Source: Bog-473 sp963730395
GTDB taxonomy: Bacteria > Actinomycetota > Acidimicrobiia > Acidimicrobiales > RAAP-2
Length of the DNA: 64,000 nt
Direction: 5' to 3'
Assembly: GCA_963730395.1 (NCBI GenBank)
Contig: CAVSSK010000012.1
Span: forward strand, 1 to 64,000
The notes under the pieces: model-generated
Told to the model about the DNA's origin: nothing
Database searches by the model: none
What the model saw: only the letters and a program-made list of their open reading frames with translations
Shown: piece by piece, positions 56,683 through 64,000 of the stretch
How the letters are laid out: every line of letters begins with the position of its first letter
Position numbering within the stretch: position 1 is the first letter of the stretch
Position numbers and translations under genes: made by a program

Positions 56683-58356
56683 GCGCCGACCACCGGGGTG
56701 GCTCCCTGCGTCGCGTCCTCGCCGAGCCCGGGACGCCCTACGGCCGGCTCGCCGTGGCGGGACTGCTCGGGCTCGCGGCAGCGGCAGCGACCATCGGCCT
56801 GCTGGCCGGTTCGGGATACGTGGTCGGCCGGGCCGCCTTGCGGCCAGGCCTGAACGCGATCGTCGGCATCCTGGCCGCCGTGGAGGTACTGGCCTTCCTG
56901 CGCGGGCCGCTGCGCTACGAGGAGCGCCTCGTGGGCCATGACGCCGCCCTGCGCGCGCTGACACGGTGGCGGGTGTGGCTGTACGACTGCCTCTCCCCTC
57001 GTGTGCCGGCCGCCCTCGCCGGATGGCGCAGCGGCGACCTCCTCGCCCGTGCCATCGACGACGTCGACGCCCTGCAGGACCTCTACCTGCGCACCCTGCT
57101 GCCGGTGGCGATCGCCGTGGGCGCCGGGGTGATCGGGACGGTGGCGGTCGGCCTGATCCTGCCGTGGGCTGCGCTCGCACTCGGGATCCCGCTCCTGCTC
57201 GCGCTGGCCGTGCCGGCGGTGCTGACCTGGCGCCGCAGCGGCGATGCCGAGTTGGCGGAGCTGTCCGGCACGCTGTCGGCCCACGTCGTCGATGGGCTGG
57301 CGGGTGCGCCCGAGCTGCTGGCCTTCGGCGCCGACGAGGGGGCCCTCGGCACCGTCGAGGCGCTCGGCACCCGCTCGGACTCGCTCGAGCGCCGCCACGC
57401 ACGCATCGCCACCGCGAGCACGCTGGTCATCGCGCTCTGCCTCGCTGCCGCGGTCACCGGCGTGCTCGCGCTCGGGGTGGCGGCGGTCCACGGGCATCAC
57501 GTGGGACAGGTCATGGTGGCGGTGCTCCCCCTGGCCGTGCTGGCCACCTTCGAGACCGTCCCGAGCGTGCCACTCGCCGTGGCCCGCTCACTTGCCGTGC
57601 GCGCCTCGGCCGATCGGCTCTTCGCACTCGAGGCGGTGCCCGTCCCCGTCCACGACCCCGACGCGCCGACGGCAGCGGCGCCCGGCGTGCCCGAGGTGAC
57701 CTTCGAGGTCGCCGCTCTCCGCTACGGCCCGGGACTGCCCCGCGCCCTCGACGGCGTCAGCCTCCGGGTCCCCCCCGGCGGCCGCGTCGCGGTCACCGGA
57801 TCGAGCGGCGCCGGCAAGTCGAGCCTCGTCACCGCGTTGCTGCGCTTCTGGCCCCTCGAGAGCGGCACGCTGTCGCTCGGCGGGTCCGACGTGACGCGTC
57901 TCTCCCAGCACGACGCCCGTGCCGCCTGCGCGCTGGCGGACCAGCGGGCCCAGATGTTCGCAGGGACGCTGCGGTCCAATCTGACGCTGGCCCGCCCGGA
58001 CGTCGGCGCGGCCGAGGTGGCCGCCGCGCTACGGGCCGCCTGCCTCGACGCCTGGGTGGACGCGTTGCCCGACGGGCTCGACACCCCGGTGGGCGAGGAC
58101 GGGGTCGCACTCTCGGGCGGCGAGCGGCGGCGTCTGGCCGTCGCCGCGCGCCCTGCTCGCCCCGGGCCCGGTGGTGATCCTCGACGAGCCCACCAGCGGC
58201 CTCGACCCCCAACTGGCCGACCAGCTCATGGAGCGTGTGCTCGCTGCGGCCGGGCAACGCAGCGTGCTGGTCATCACGCACCGCGCCACCGAGGCGGCGC
58301 GGTGCGACACGACCGTCACCCTGGAGGCAGGGCGCATGGTCTCCGTACAGCCCTGA
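56679..58356 (+). CDS. cydC: CydC subunit of the thiol exporter ABC transporter, frameshifted
   Basis: About 559 aa. GTG 56679 overlaps the CydD stop (GTGA). Membrane domain with GYVVGRAALRPGLNAIVGIL and YEERLVGHDAALRAL, the latter typical of CydC. ATPase: Walker A VTGSSGAGKSSLVTALL, signature LSGGERRRLAVA, Walker B VVILDEPTSGLD, switch His VLVITHRATEAARC. One extra base near 58145, between the signature and RALLAPG, shifts the frame. It forms a heterodimer with CydD. Confidence 0.86.
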
Positions 58357-58363
58357 CGAGCCC

Positions 58364-60058
58364 TCAGCCCCCCGAGCGCTGGTAGGCCAGGGCGACGGCC
58401 GACCCGGCGGGGCCATGGCCACCCCCGCCGTGCCTGCTAGGCGGAGGTCCGAGCGCCGACCCGCCCGACGGGCACCACGCGTTGGAGGGTAGGCCCGCAC
58501 AGGGGTTGGCCATGGTGGGCAGCCCCTTGGGCAACGCCTGCAGGTGCACCCCGGTCTGGGCCGGGTAGTTCGACCCGGCCGGGCAGGGGGCGAGCCGTGA
58601 GTCGCACTCGACCTGCGCGACCAGAGCGTTGTCGCCGTTCGTCGTCGTGGTGGTCACGCCGCAGGTGGGCTGCAGCTGCTCCAGGTTTGCCGGCGCGCTG
58701 CCGCGGGGCGCCGTGTTGTCGGCGTAGCAGTTGGAGGGCAAGCCGGAGTGCAGCACGATCTGCCCGAAGTCGGCGTTGGTCGGGTTGGCGTCGAAGGCAT
58801 CGTTGACGAAGGTGTTCCCCTTCAGCGCGTTGCCCTCGGGCTCGAAGACACAGCCGAGCCCGCTCACCTGGAACCCGCCGAAGTCGGCGCACTTCTGGTT
58901 GAGCGAGGGCGTCCCGCTGTCTGGATACGGGAGGAACAGGACACCCCAGGCGCCGTTGTTGGAAAACGTGTTGTCCATGACGGTGTCGTTGCGCCCGCCG
59001 GCGACGGTCATGCCCGTCCCGATGGGACCGGCCGCGGCATCGCCCGCCTCGGGCGTGTCCCCGTTGTTGTTGTCGTGCACGTTGTTGTGGATGAAGACCC
59101 AGCACGAGTGAGTGTGGGAGATCGGGCTGGTGCCGCCGTTGGGGCACGCGCCGTTCTGGGGCGGAGGCGGGTCACCGGCGATCTGGGTGTCGGTGTCGAC
59201 GCCGTCCTGGTTGTTGTCGAACTGCGAGTTCTCGATGACGATGGCACCCCCCGAATTGGTGCCCGAGTAGCCGAGCGCGTTGTTCTCCATCCAGGCGTGG
59301 TCGATCGTGACGTCGCACACCTGATGGCAGGCACCCACGTACATGCCCGAGTCGTTCATGTTGGAGCCGTAGATCTGGTTCCAGCTCGCCGGGCCCTGCG
59401 CGTTGGACGAGAAGATCCCGTACTGGGCCGCCGACGTCTCGTTGCTGAAGAAGGAGGACGTGCCGGTCAGGTAGGTCCCCGTGTACCCGGTCAGGCCGAC
59501 CTTCCCCGACCCGTCGCCTCCGTTCCACCACACCTGGTTCCCCGAGTCGCCCGCACCGCCGAGGAAGTTGCAGGCCGTGAGGTTCTCGATGCTCACGTCG
59601 TTCGCCTTCCACACCACGATCCCGTTGCGCCCCTGCGCCTTGCCGCCGGCGACCGGGCCGAAGTTCTGGTACTGCGGGTCGGAACTGCACGGGGTCGGGG
59701 CGCCGGCCAGCGTTCCGTCCACGATGACGCTGTCGCGGTTCATGCCCCGTATGGTCAGGTTCGAGGTGTGCACCACGACTCCACCGTGGTCGCCCGAGCT
59801 GAGCAGGGAGGCCGAGGTGACGTGGGCGTCGTCCGTCTCGTGGTAGTCGCCCGGGGCGACCAGGATGTCATCGCCCGGCTTCGCCGCGTTCACGGCGGCC
59901 TGAATGGACGAGTACTGCCCGGCATGGCCGTGGTAGGTGCCGACGAGCAGCACGGCGGGCGAGCTGCCGCCGGACGAGCACGACGCCAGCACCGACCCGG
60001 TCAGGAGGGCGGCGCCCAGGGCGCCCAAGCGGCGCGCCACGATGGTCCTACGTGCCAT
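58364..60058 (-). CDS. Lipoprotein with right-handed parallel beta-helix
   Basis: 564 aa. ATG 60058. Lipoprotein signal LGALGAALLTGSVLASCSSG with lipobox LASC. The body opens like pectate-lyase/NosD-type beta-helix proteins (YSSIQAAVNAAKPGDDILVA, then HTSNLTIRGMNRDSVIVDG), followed by many Asn/Gly-rich coils such as GAIVIENSQFDNNQDGVDTD. There is a low-complexity Gly/His tail. A surface glycan-binding or lyase role is possible; no catalytic residues are assigned. Convergent with CydC with a 7-bp gap. Confidence 0.83.
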   Translation of the reverse strand: MARRTIVARRLGALGAALLTGSVLASCSSGGSSPAVLLVGTYHGHAGQYSSIQAAVNAAKPGDDILVAPGDYHETDDAHVTSASLLSSGDHGGVVVHTSNLTIRGMNRDSVIVDGTLAGAPTPCSSDPQYQNFGPVAGGKAQGRNGIVVWKANDVSIENLTACNFLGGAGDSGNQVWWNGGDGSGKVGLTGYTGTYLTGTSSFFSNETSAAQYGIFSSNAQGPASWNQIYGSNMNDSGMYVGACHQVCDVTIDHAWMENNALGYSGTNSGGAIVIENSQFDNNQDGVDTDTQIAGDPPPPQNGACPNGGTSPISHTHSCWVFIHNNVHDNNNGDTPEAGDAAAGPIGTGMTVAGGRNDTVMDNTFSNNGAWGVLFLPYPDSGTPSLNQKCADFGGFQVSGLGCVFEPEGNALKGNTFVNDAFDANPTNADFGQIVLHSGLPSNCYADNTAPRGSAPANLEQLQPTCGVTTTTTNGDNALVAQVECDSRLAPCPAGSNYPAQTGVHLQALPKGLPTMANPCAGLPSNAWCPSGGSALGPPPSRHGGGGHGPAGSAVALAYQRSGG

Positions 60059-60216
60059 GGCGGCTCCAATCCGGGTCGATGGTCCCGCGCAGGCCAATGG
60101 TCGTTTGGCCCCGGGGGCGAACCTAGTCCCCGCCCGTCCCCCATGCCGGGTGACCGTCGTGGCTCCGTCGACCGAGGCGACCCGGGCAGCCGTGTGGGAG
60201 GCCTGAGCCGCCCTGG

Positions 60217-60870
60217 TCAGCGCCCGGGGCCCGCCTCCGGCTCCTCGGCCAACCGCCGGCGGATCTCGGCCACCGGCGGCGCCGGGTACTCGAGCCGGCC
60301 CGGCCGCCAACCCGTGGCGATCTTCTGCGGCCCCGGCCCGTCTTCGGTCCAGATGTGGCAGGTGTTGGCCAAGAAACTGAAGTCACGCTCGCCCATGGGG
60401 TGCGTGCCGTCGCCCTTCTCGGCCTGCCAGGCGGCCGAAGAGGTGACGCCCTGCACCACGACGGGTCCGAGGGCCCGAGCGAGGAACTCGAGATGGCTGC
60501 AGCCGCGCTGACGGCCGAAGCGCTCCTGCACCGCGTTCGTGTAGCCCCGCGCCACGGAGAGGCCGATCAGGTCGCGGAAGCTCGCCTGAACGTCGGTGCA
60601 CTCGGCGTGTGGGTACGTCCGCATGTCGGCCGCCGCGTCGACGATGGCCATGTCGGCGCGGCGGACCACGATGCCCAGCTCCATGAAGTGGAGGTCGCGT
60701 GGCCCGTGCGTGCCGCCCGCCCAGGGTCGCTCGTCGTGCAGGGTCCCGACCACCGCGAAGTGCGGGCCCCGGTCGAACACCTCCATGGCGATGGTCCGCC
60801 GGTGGACGGGATCCTCGCCTGACTCCGGGTCGGGGCGGAGCGTGGCGAGCGTCGGGGAAGGCTCAGGCAC
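60217..60870 (-). CDS. DUF2889 family protein
   Basis: 217 aa from GTG 60870, overlapping the phosphatase stop by 8 nt. It matches the DUF2889 pattern: HRRTIAMEVFDRGPHFAVVG, a DER segment, HFMELGIVVRRADMAIVDAA, YPHAECTDVQASFRDLIGLS, then VQERFGRQRGCSHLEFLARA. The function of this family is not established. Last gene of a leftward unit. Confidence 0.7.
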   Translation of the reverse strand: MPEPSPTLATLRPDPESGEDPVHRRTIAMEVFDRGPHFAVVGTLHDERPWAGGTHGPRDLHFMELGIVVRRADMAIVDAAADMRTYPHAECTDVQASFRDLIGLSVARGYTNAVQERFGRQRGCSHLEFLARALGPVVVQGVTSSAAWQAEKGDGTHPMGERDFSFLANTCHIWTEDGPGPQKIATGWRPGRLEYPAPPVAEIRRRLAEEPEAGPGR

Positions 60871-61489
60871 CGGCAGATTGTGACGCTCCGCCGCTCCGGG
60901 GCGCCAACGCGACCTCGTTGAACCCGTGGAGGATGGGTGCGTCACGGTTCCACCCGATACGGGTCACCGACGCCGTGCGCAGGTGCAGGCGCCAATAGAG
61001 GTCGGCGGTCCCGAGGGCCCAGGCCACCGCCGCCTTGATCGGCGTCACGTGGCTCACCACGACGACGTCACCGTCGGGCCGGCGCGCCCCCTCGCCCTCC
61101 GTTGCGAAGAGCTCCCCGCAGGCAGCGCCGACCCGCACGTCGACCTCCGCCAGCGTCTCACCGCCCTCGGGACGAAAGGCGCGGTCGCTGCGCCATTGCT
61201 GCCAGACCGAGGCCGGGATCCCGCCCAGTGGCTGACACTCGAGCTCGCCATAGTCGACCTCCACCCAGCGCTCGTCCACGGTGATCGGCAGCCCGAGCGC
61301 CAGGAGCGCGGCCGTGTCGCGGGCCCGGCTGAGCGGGCTCGTGCGCAGCTCGGCCACCGGCGCGGTCAAGAGCGAGCGGGCGGCCGCAGCCTGCTCGCGG
61401 CCGAACGGTGTCAGCTCGGCGTCGGTCCGCCCGAGGAGGAGCCCCTGGGCGTTGGCCACCGACTCGCCATGGCGCACCAGGATCAGCAT
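60863..61489 (-). CDS. Histidine phosphatase family protein
   Basis: 208 aa. The catalytic His is in LILVRHGESVANAQGLLLGR (RHG motif), followed by DAELTPFGREQAAAARSLL; the second His is in VVVVSHVTPIKAAVAWALG and the acid Glu in EVDYGELECQPLGG. Phosphoglycerate-mutase-like branch; substrates range from sugar phosphates to adenosylcobalamin phosphates. In an operon with zinc ribbon, NUDIX and DUF2889 genes. Confidence 0.88.
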   Translation of the reverse strand: MLILVRHGESVANAQGLLLGRTDAELTPFGREQAAAARSLLTAPVAELRTSPLSRARDTAALLALGLPITVDERWVEVDYGELECQPLGGIPASVWQQWRSDRAFRPEGGETLAEVDVRVGAACGELFATEGEGARRPDGDVVVVSHVTPIKAAVAWALGTADLYWRLHLRTASVTRIGWNRDAPILHGFNEVALAPRSGGASQSAGA

Positions 61490-61505
61490 CGGGGCCGCAC
61501 GCCGG

Positions 61506-62225
61506 TCAGACGGGGACGAGGATCCGGCCGCACTGCTCGCAGGTGGCGACCTCGCCGGGTGGGAGGGCCCGGATCTTCTCGACCTCGACCGAGGAGAGCT
61601 CGAGGTGACACCCGTCGCAGTGGTTCTTGATGAGGCGGGCGGCTCCGGTACCCCGCAGGCGCGCCCGCAGCAGCTCGTAGCGGTCCGACAGGGCGGCTGG
61701 GACCAGCCCGGCCTCCGCGGCCCGGGACGCGACGGCAGCCGCCAGCTCGGCGTCGATCTCGAGCTCGTCGTTGGCCACCTGGGCCCGGAGCTCGTCGGCC
61801 CGGGCCTCCAGCGGCGCCATGCGTTCGCGCAGCGCGGCCAGCTCGGCGTCGACCCGGTCCTGGTCCAACATCGCCGCCAGTTCCAGCTCTTCGAGCTCGG
61901 CCCGGCGATCCGTCAGGTGCCGCACCTCGTCGCTCATCGCCTGCAGGTCGCGCCCCGACGAGCTGGTGGCGGCGTAGAGGCGCTGCTCGATGCTGGTGCG
62001 GCGCTCGCTGATGCCGCCGATCTGCTCCTCCAGGTCGTTCTGGGTGGCCGCCAGCGCGGCGCGGCGGGCCGCGGCCTCCGACCGCTCGGCCTCCAGCCCG
62101 GCCAGCTCCCCCTCCACGGCGGCGAGGCCCGACGCCTCGGCCAGCGCGGCGCGCCGGTGCTGCAGCTGGGTGATGGACGTGTCGAGGTCCTGGACCGCCA
62201 GCAGGTGGGTCAGGGTGTCCGTCAC
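61506..62225 (-). CDS. Coiled-coil protein with C4 zinc ribbon (CT398/FlgZ-like)
   Basis: 239 aa from GTG 62225, overlapping the NUDIX stop (GTGA). A long antiparallel coiled coil, residues about 10-175 (LDTSITQLQHRRAALAEASG and on), is followed by the zf-RING_7 ribbon: HCDGCHLELSSVEVEKIRA and VATCEQCGRILV, giving two Cys-x2-Cys pairs. This conserved actinobacterial protein is usually found near DUF34 (GTP cyclohydrolase-like) and RNase H genes; its exact role is unclear. Confidence 0.88.
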   Translation of the reverse strand: MTDTLTHLLAVQDLDTSITQLQHRRAALAEASGLAAVEGELAGLEAERSEAAARRAALAATQNDLEEQIGGISERRTSIEQRLYAATSSSGRDLQAMSDEVRHLTDRRAELEELELAAMLDQDRVDAELAALRERMAPLEARADELRAQVANDELEIDAELAAAVASRAAEAGLVPAALSDRYELLRARLRGTGAARLIKNHCDGCHLELSSVEVEKIRALPPGEVATCEQCGRILVPV

Positions 62226-62776
62226 GAGAAGCCCTCGTAGGCGGCCCGGGCGAGGGGCAGTGCGTCGACCAGCCCGGCGTCCGCCATGGCCAGGGCCTCG
62301 TCCCAGTCGCACCAGCGCGCGTCCGGGCTCTCGTCGGGCGGGGGGTGGGGGTCCTCGTCCGCCCCGACCAGCAGGTAGCGCAGGTCGAGATGCGTGTGGC
62401 CCAAGGCCGCCTCGTGGACGTCCACGTGGATGAGCAGTGGACCCGTCGGTGGGTGCGCCACGGCGAGACCGAGCTCCTCGGTGGCCTCCCGCCTGGCGGC
62501 GGCATCGGGCGTCTCACCCGGGTCGATGTGGCCGCCGGGCTGCATCCAGATGCCGAGGCGCTTGTGCCGGTGCAGCACCGTGCCGCGCCGCCCGACGACG
62601 ATGCCCGAGGCCGTGACATGGATCGGGCCGGCGTGTTCGTCGCAGGGGTCTCTCAGGAGTGCCAGCTCGGACAGGAAACGCTCGCGGGCCGCGACCTCAT
62701 GCGGCGAGGCGGGCTCGTGGCCCTCGACCAGGGCTCGCAGGTCCTCCGTGGTGGCGCCCATCGTGGGACTCCCCAT
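62222..62776 (-). CDS. NUDIX hydrolase
   Basis: 184 aa. ATG 62776 overlaps the PhzF stop (TGATG). The NUDIX box GGHIDPGETPDAAARREATE plus ELGL is complete. Strands before and after (VVGRRGTVLHRHKRLGIWMQ; LIHVDVHEAALGHTHLDLRY) resemble the subgroup acting on ADP-ribose or nucleoside diphosphate derivatives. Longer upstream starts run into PhzF. Confidence 0.9.
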   Translation of the reverse strand: MGSPTMGATTEDLRALVEGHEPASPHEVAARERFLSELALLRDPCDEHAGPIHVTASGIVVGRRGTVLHRHKRLGIWMQPGGHIDPGETPDAAARREATEELGLAVAHPPTGPLLIHVDVHEAALGHTHLDLRYLLVGADEDPHPPPDESPDARWCDWDEALAMADAGLVDALPLARAAYEGFS

Positions 62777-63585
62777 CACGCGAATCCCTCGCACACGTGG
62801 CCGGTCAGCACCGTCGTGGCATGGCCGGCGATGTGCACCCGCTCCCCCTCGGGACGCACGTAGAGCATGGCGCCGCGCCGCGAGAGCTGCCGGGCGACGA
62901 GGGGCGAGCGCCCCAGCTGGCCGGCCCAGTAGGGGCCGGCGGAGCACTGGGCGGAGCCCGTGGCCGGGTCCTCGTCGATGCCCACGTTGGGCCCGAAGAC
63001 CCGCAGCACGTAGTCGGCCCCCGACCCGGCATCGGCCGCCGCGGTGAGCAGGAGCGCCTTGGCGCCGGTGGCGGCGATGGCGGCCAGGTCCGGCACGTAG
63101 GTGCGCACCGCCTCGGCGGAGGAGAGGGCGACGAAGGTGAAGAAGGAGGTGTGCCCGCTGGCCTCGACACCGCCGGGCCACTGCTCCTTGAGTGGCTCGG
63201 GCACCGGGCCGGGCGTCATGGAGTCGGCCGGGAAGTCCAGTGCGATGCGATCCCCCTCGAATGCGGCGTGGAGCGGGCCGCTGCGCGTGTGGAACGTGAG
63301 CGGCGCTGCGCCGTCGACGAGGCCGCCTTCACGCAGCACGTGGGCCGAGGCCAGGGTGGCATGTCCGCACAGGTCGATCTCGGTGGCGGGCGAGAACCAG
63401 CGCAGGCCGAAGGTCCTCGGGTGGTCGGTGCGCGTGAGGTAGGCCGTCTCGGAGATACCGAGCTCGAACGCGATCGACTGCATGCGCGCCTCGTCCAGGG
63501 GCTCGGCCAGGAGGCAGACGGCCGCCGGGTTGCCGCCGAAGGCGGTGTCGCTGAAGGCGTCGACCCATGTGATCGGGATGGTCAT
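62776..63585 (-). CDS. PhzF family isomerase/epimerase-like protein
   Basis: 269 aa. Typical opening TIPITWVDAFSDTAFGGNPA, active-site Glu in FELGISETAYLTRTDHP, the second-half signature IDLCGHATLASAHVL and the late GIDEDPATGSAQC. Diaminopimelate-epimerase fold. Most members outside phenazine clusters have unknown substrates. ATG 63585 overlaps the aminotransferase stop (ATGA). Confidence 0.9.
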   Translation of the reverse strand: MTIPITWVDAFSDTAFGGNPAAVCLLAEPLDEARMQSIAFELGISETAYLTRTDHPRTFGLRWFSPATEIDLCGHATLASAHVLREGGLVDGAAPLTFHTRSGPLHAAFEGDRIALDFPADSMTPGPVPEPLKEQWPGGVEASGHTSFFTFVALSSAEAVRTYVPDLAAIAATGAKALLLTAAADAGSGADYVLRVFGPNVGIDEDPATGSAQCSAGPYWAGQLGRSPLVARQLSRRGAMLYVRPEGERVHIAGHATTVLTGHVCEGFA

Positions 63586-64000
63586 GGTTCCCACGATGCT
63601 AAGCGGGCCAGGGCGTCGCGCAGCACCGGATCGCGCTTGCAGAAGGCCCAGCGCACCAGCGTGCGCCCCGCGGCGGGGTCGGCCGGGTCGTAGAAGACCG
63701 AGGACGGGATGGCGACGACCCCGCAACGCTCGGGCAGGGCGAGACAGAAGTCCCGGGCGCTCGTGTCGGGCGCCACCGGAGCGATGTTCGTCGTGGCGAA
63801 GTAGGTCGCAGCCGGACGGAACACCTCGTAGCCGAGCGCCTCGAGTCCGTCGCACAGCAGGTCGCGCTTGGCCGCCAGCTCGGCGGCGAAGCCCAGCAGG
63901 ACGGGCGGCGGGTAGCCCAGGCCGTGGGCGATGGCGAGCTGGAACGCCGCCGGGCTGGTGTAGGTCAGGAACTGCTTGGCCGCCCGCACGGCGGTCACCA
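63582..64000 (-). CDS. Class I/II PLP-dependent aminotransferase, C-terminal part
   Basis: The gene runs off the window end; only about 139 C-terminal residues are present. RAAKQFLTYTSPAAFQLAIA, then YFATTNIAPV and SVFYDPADPAAGRTLVRWAF, resemble the C-terminal domain of kynurenine-oxoglutarate/methionine aminotransferases, with the carboxylate-binding Arg near RWAFCK. The PLP lysine lies outside the window. First visible gene of the leftward operon. Confidence 0.82.
   Translation of the reverse strand, partial: VTAVRAAKQFLTYTSPAAFQLAIAHGLGYPPPVLLGFAAELAAKRDLLCDGLEALGYEVFRPAATYFATTNIAPVAPDTSARDFCLALPERCGVVAIPSSVFYDPADPAAGRTLVRWAFCKRDPVLRDALARLASWEP

Overview
This is a high-GC window from an actinobacterium. 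GTG and TTG starts, 4-nt ATGA/GTGA gene overlaps, LuxR-type LAL regulators and GYW-LV-x-DGG repeat surface proteins point, by recollection of that repeat family and not by a search, to the class Acidimicrobiia. No rRNA, tRNA or CRISPR array was seen. About twenty genes are broken by single-base frameshifts. Several lie in short homopolymers and the remainder of each protein continues perfectly in another frame, so many are probably sequence or assembly errors. I annotate those genes over their full extent and say where they break.

Layout. 1-4400: remnants of a glycan locus (GT87 membrane glycosyltransferase, GT4 glycosyltransferase, SAM methyltransferase) with a 102-bp direct repeat on each side of the GT4 gene. 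4677-5564: an SDR dehydrogenase. 5570-9900: a compact integrative element with a leftward operon (XRE repressor, excisionase-like HTH, 68-aa Cys-rich protein, RepA-type AAA ATPase, second XRE protein) and a rightward pair (HTH protein, tyrosine integrase), separated by a control region with nested inverted repeats. 10027-13299: two divergent exported proteins built on about 42-residue repeats, one fused to a TIM-barrel-like domain. 13342-17297: a coupled leftward operon of periplasmic binding protein, PhyH dioxygenase and GH13 glucosidase. 17854-22909: a pseudo-receiver LuxR regulator, a 973-aa LAL regulator and an exported phosphoesterase.

22975-35776 is the centrepiece: ten leftward genes, nearly all overlapping by about 4 nt. 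They encode Wzz, a 4,6-dehydratase, an HprK-like kinase, a GT4 glycosyltransferase, a DegT aminotransferase, a divergent RtcB-like protein, an unknown 145-aa protein, an APH-like phosphotransferase, an O-antigen ligase/polymerase, and a flippase fused to an initiating sugar-phosphate transferase. Six of these form a recognisable Wzx/Wzy pathway making an amino-sugar-containing surface polysaccharide. The HprK-like, RtcB-like, 145-aa and APH-like proteins are not part of any such pathway I know, and are the best candidate here for an undescribed system. A 1,289-residue multi-domain surface protein is transcribed divergently from the operon.

40100-64000 looks like ordinary chromosome: epimerase, AhpD-like and SDR genes; an FtsX-type permease; a response regulator/histidine kinase/cNMP-domain operon; aldehyde dehydrogenase; amine oxidase; dienelactone hydrolase; a thiolase-like protein coupled to CydDC; a beta-helix lipoprotein; and a leftward operon of aminotransferase (cut by the window end), PhzF, NUDIX, zinc ribbon, histidine phosphatase and DUF2889 genes.
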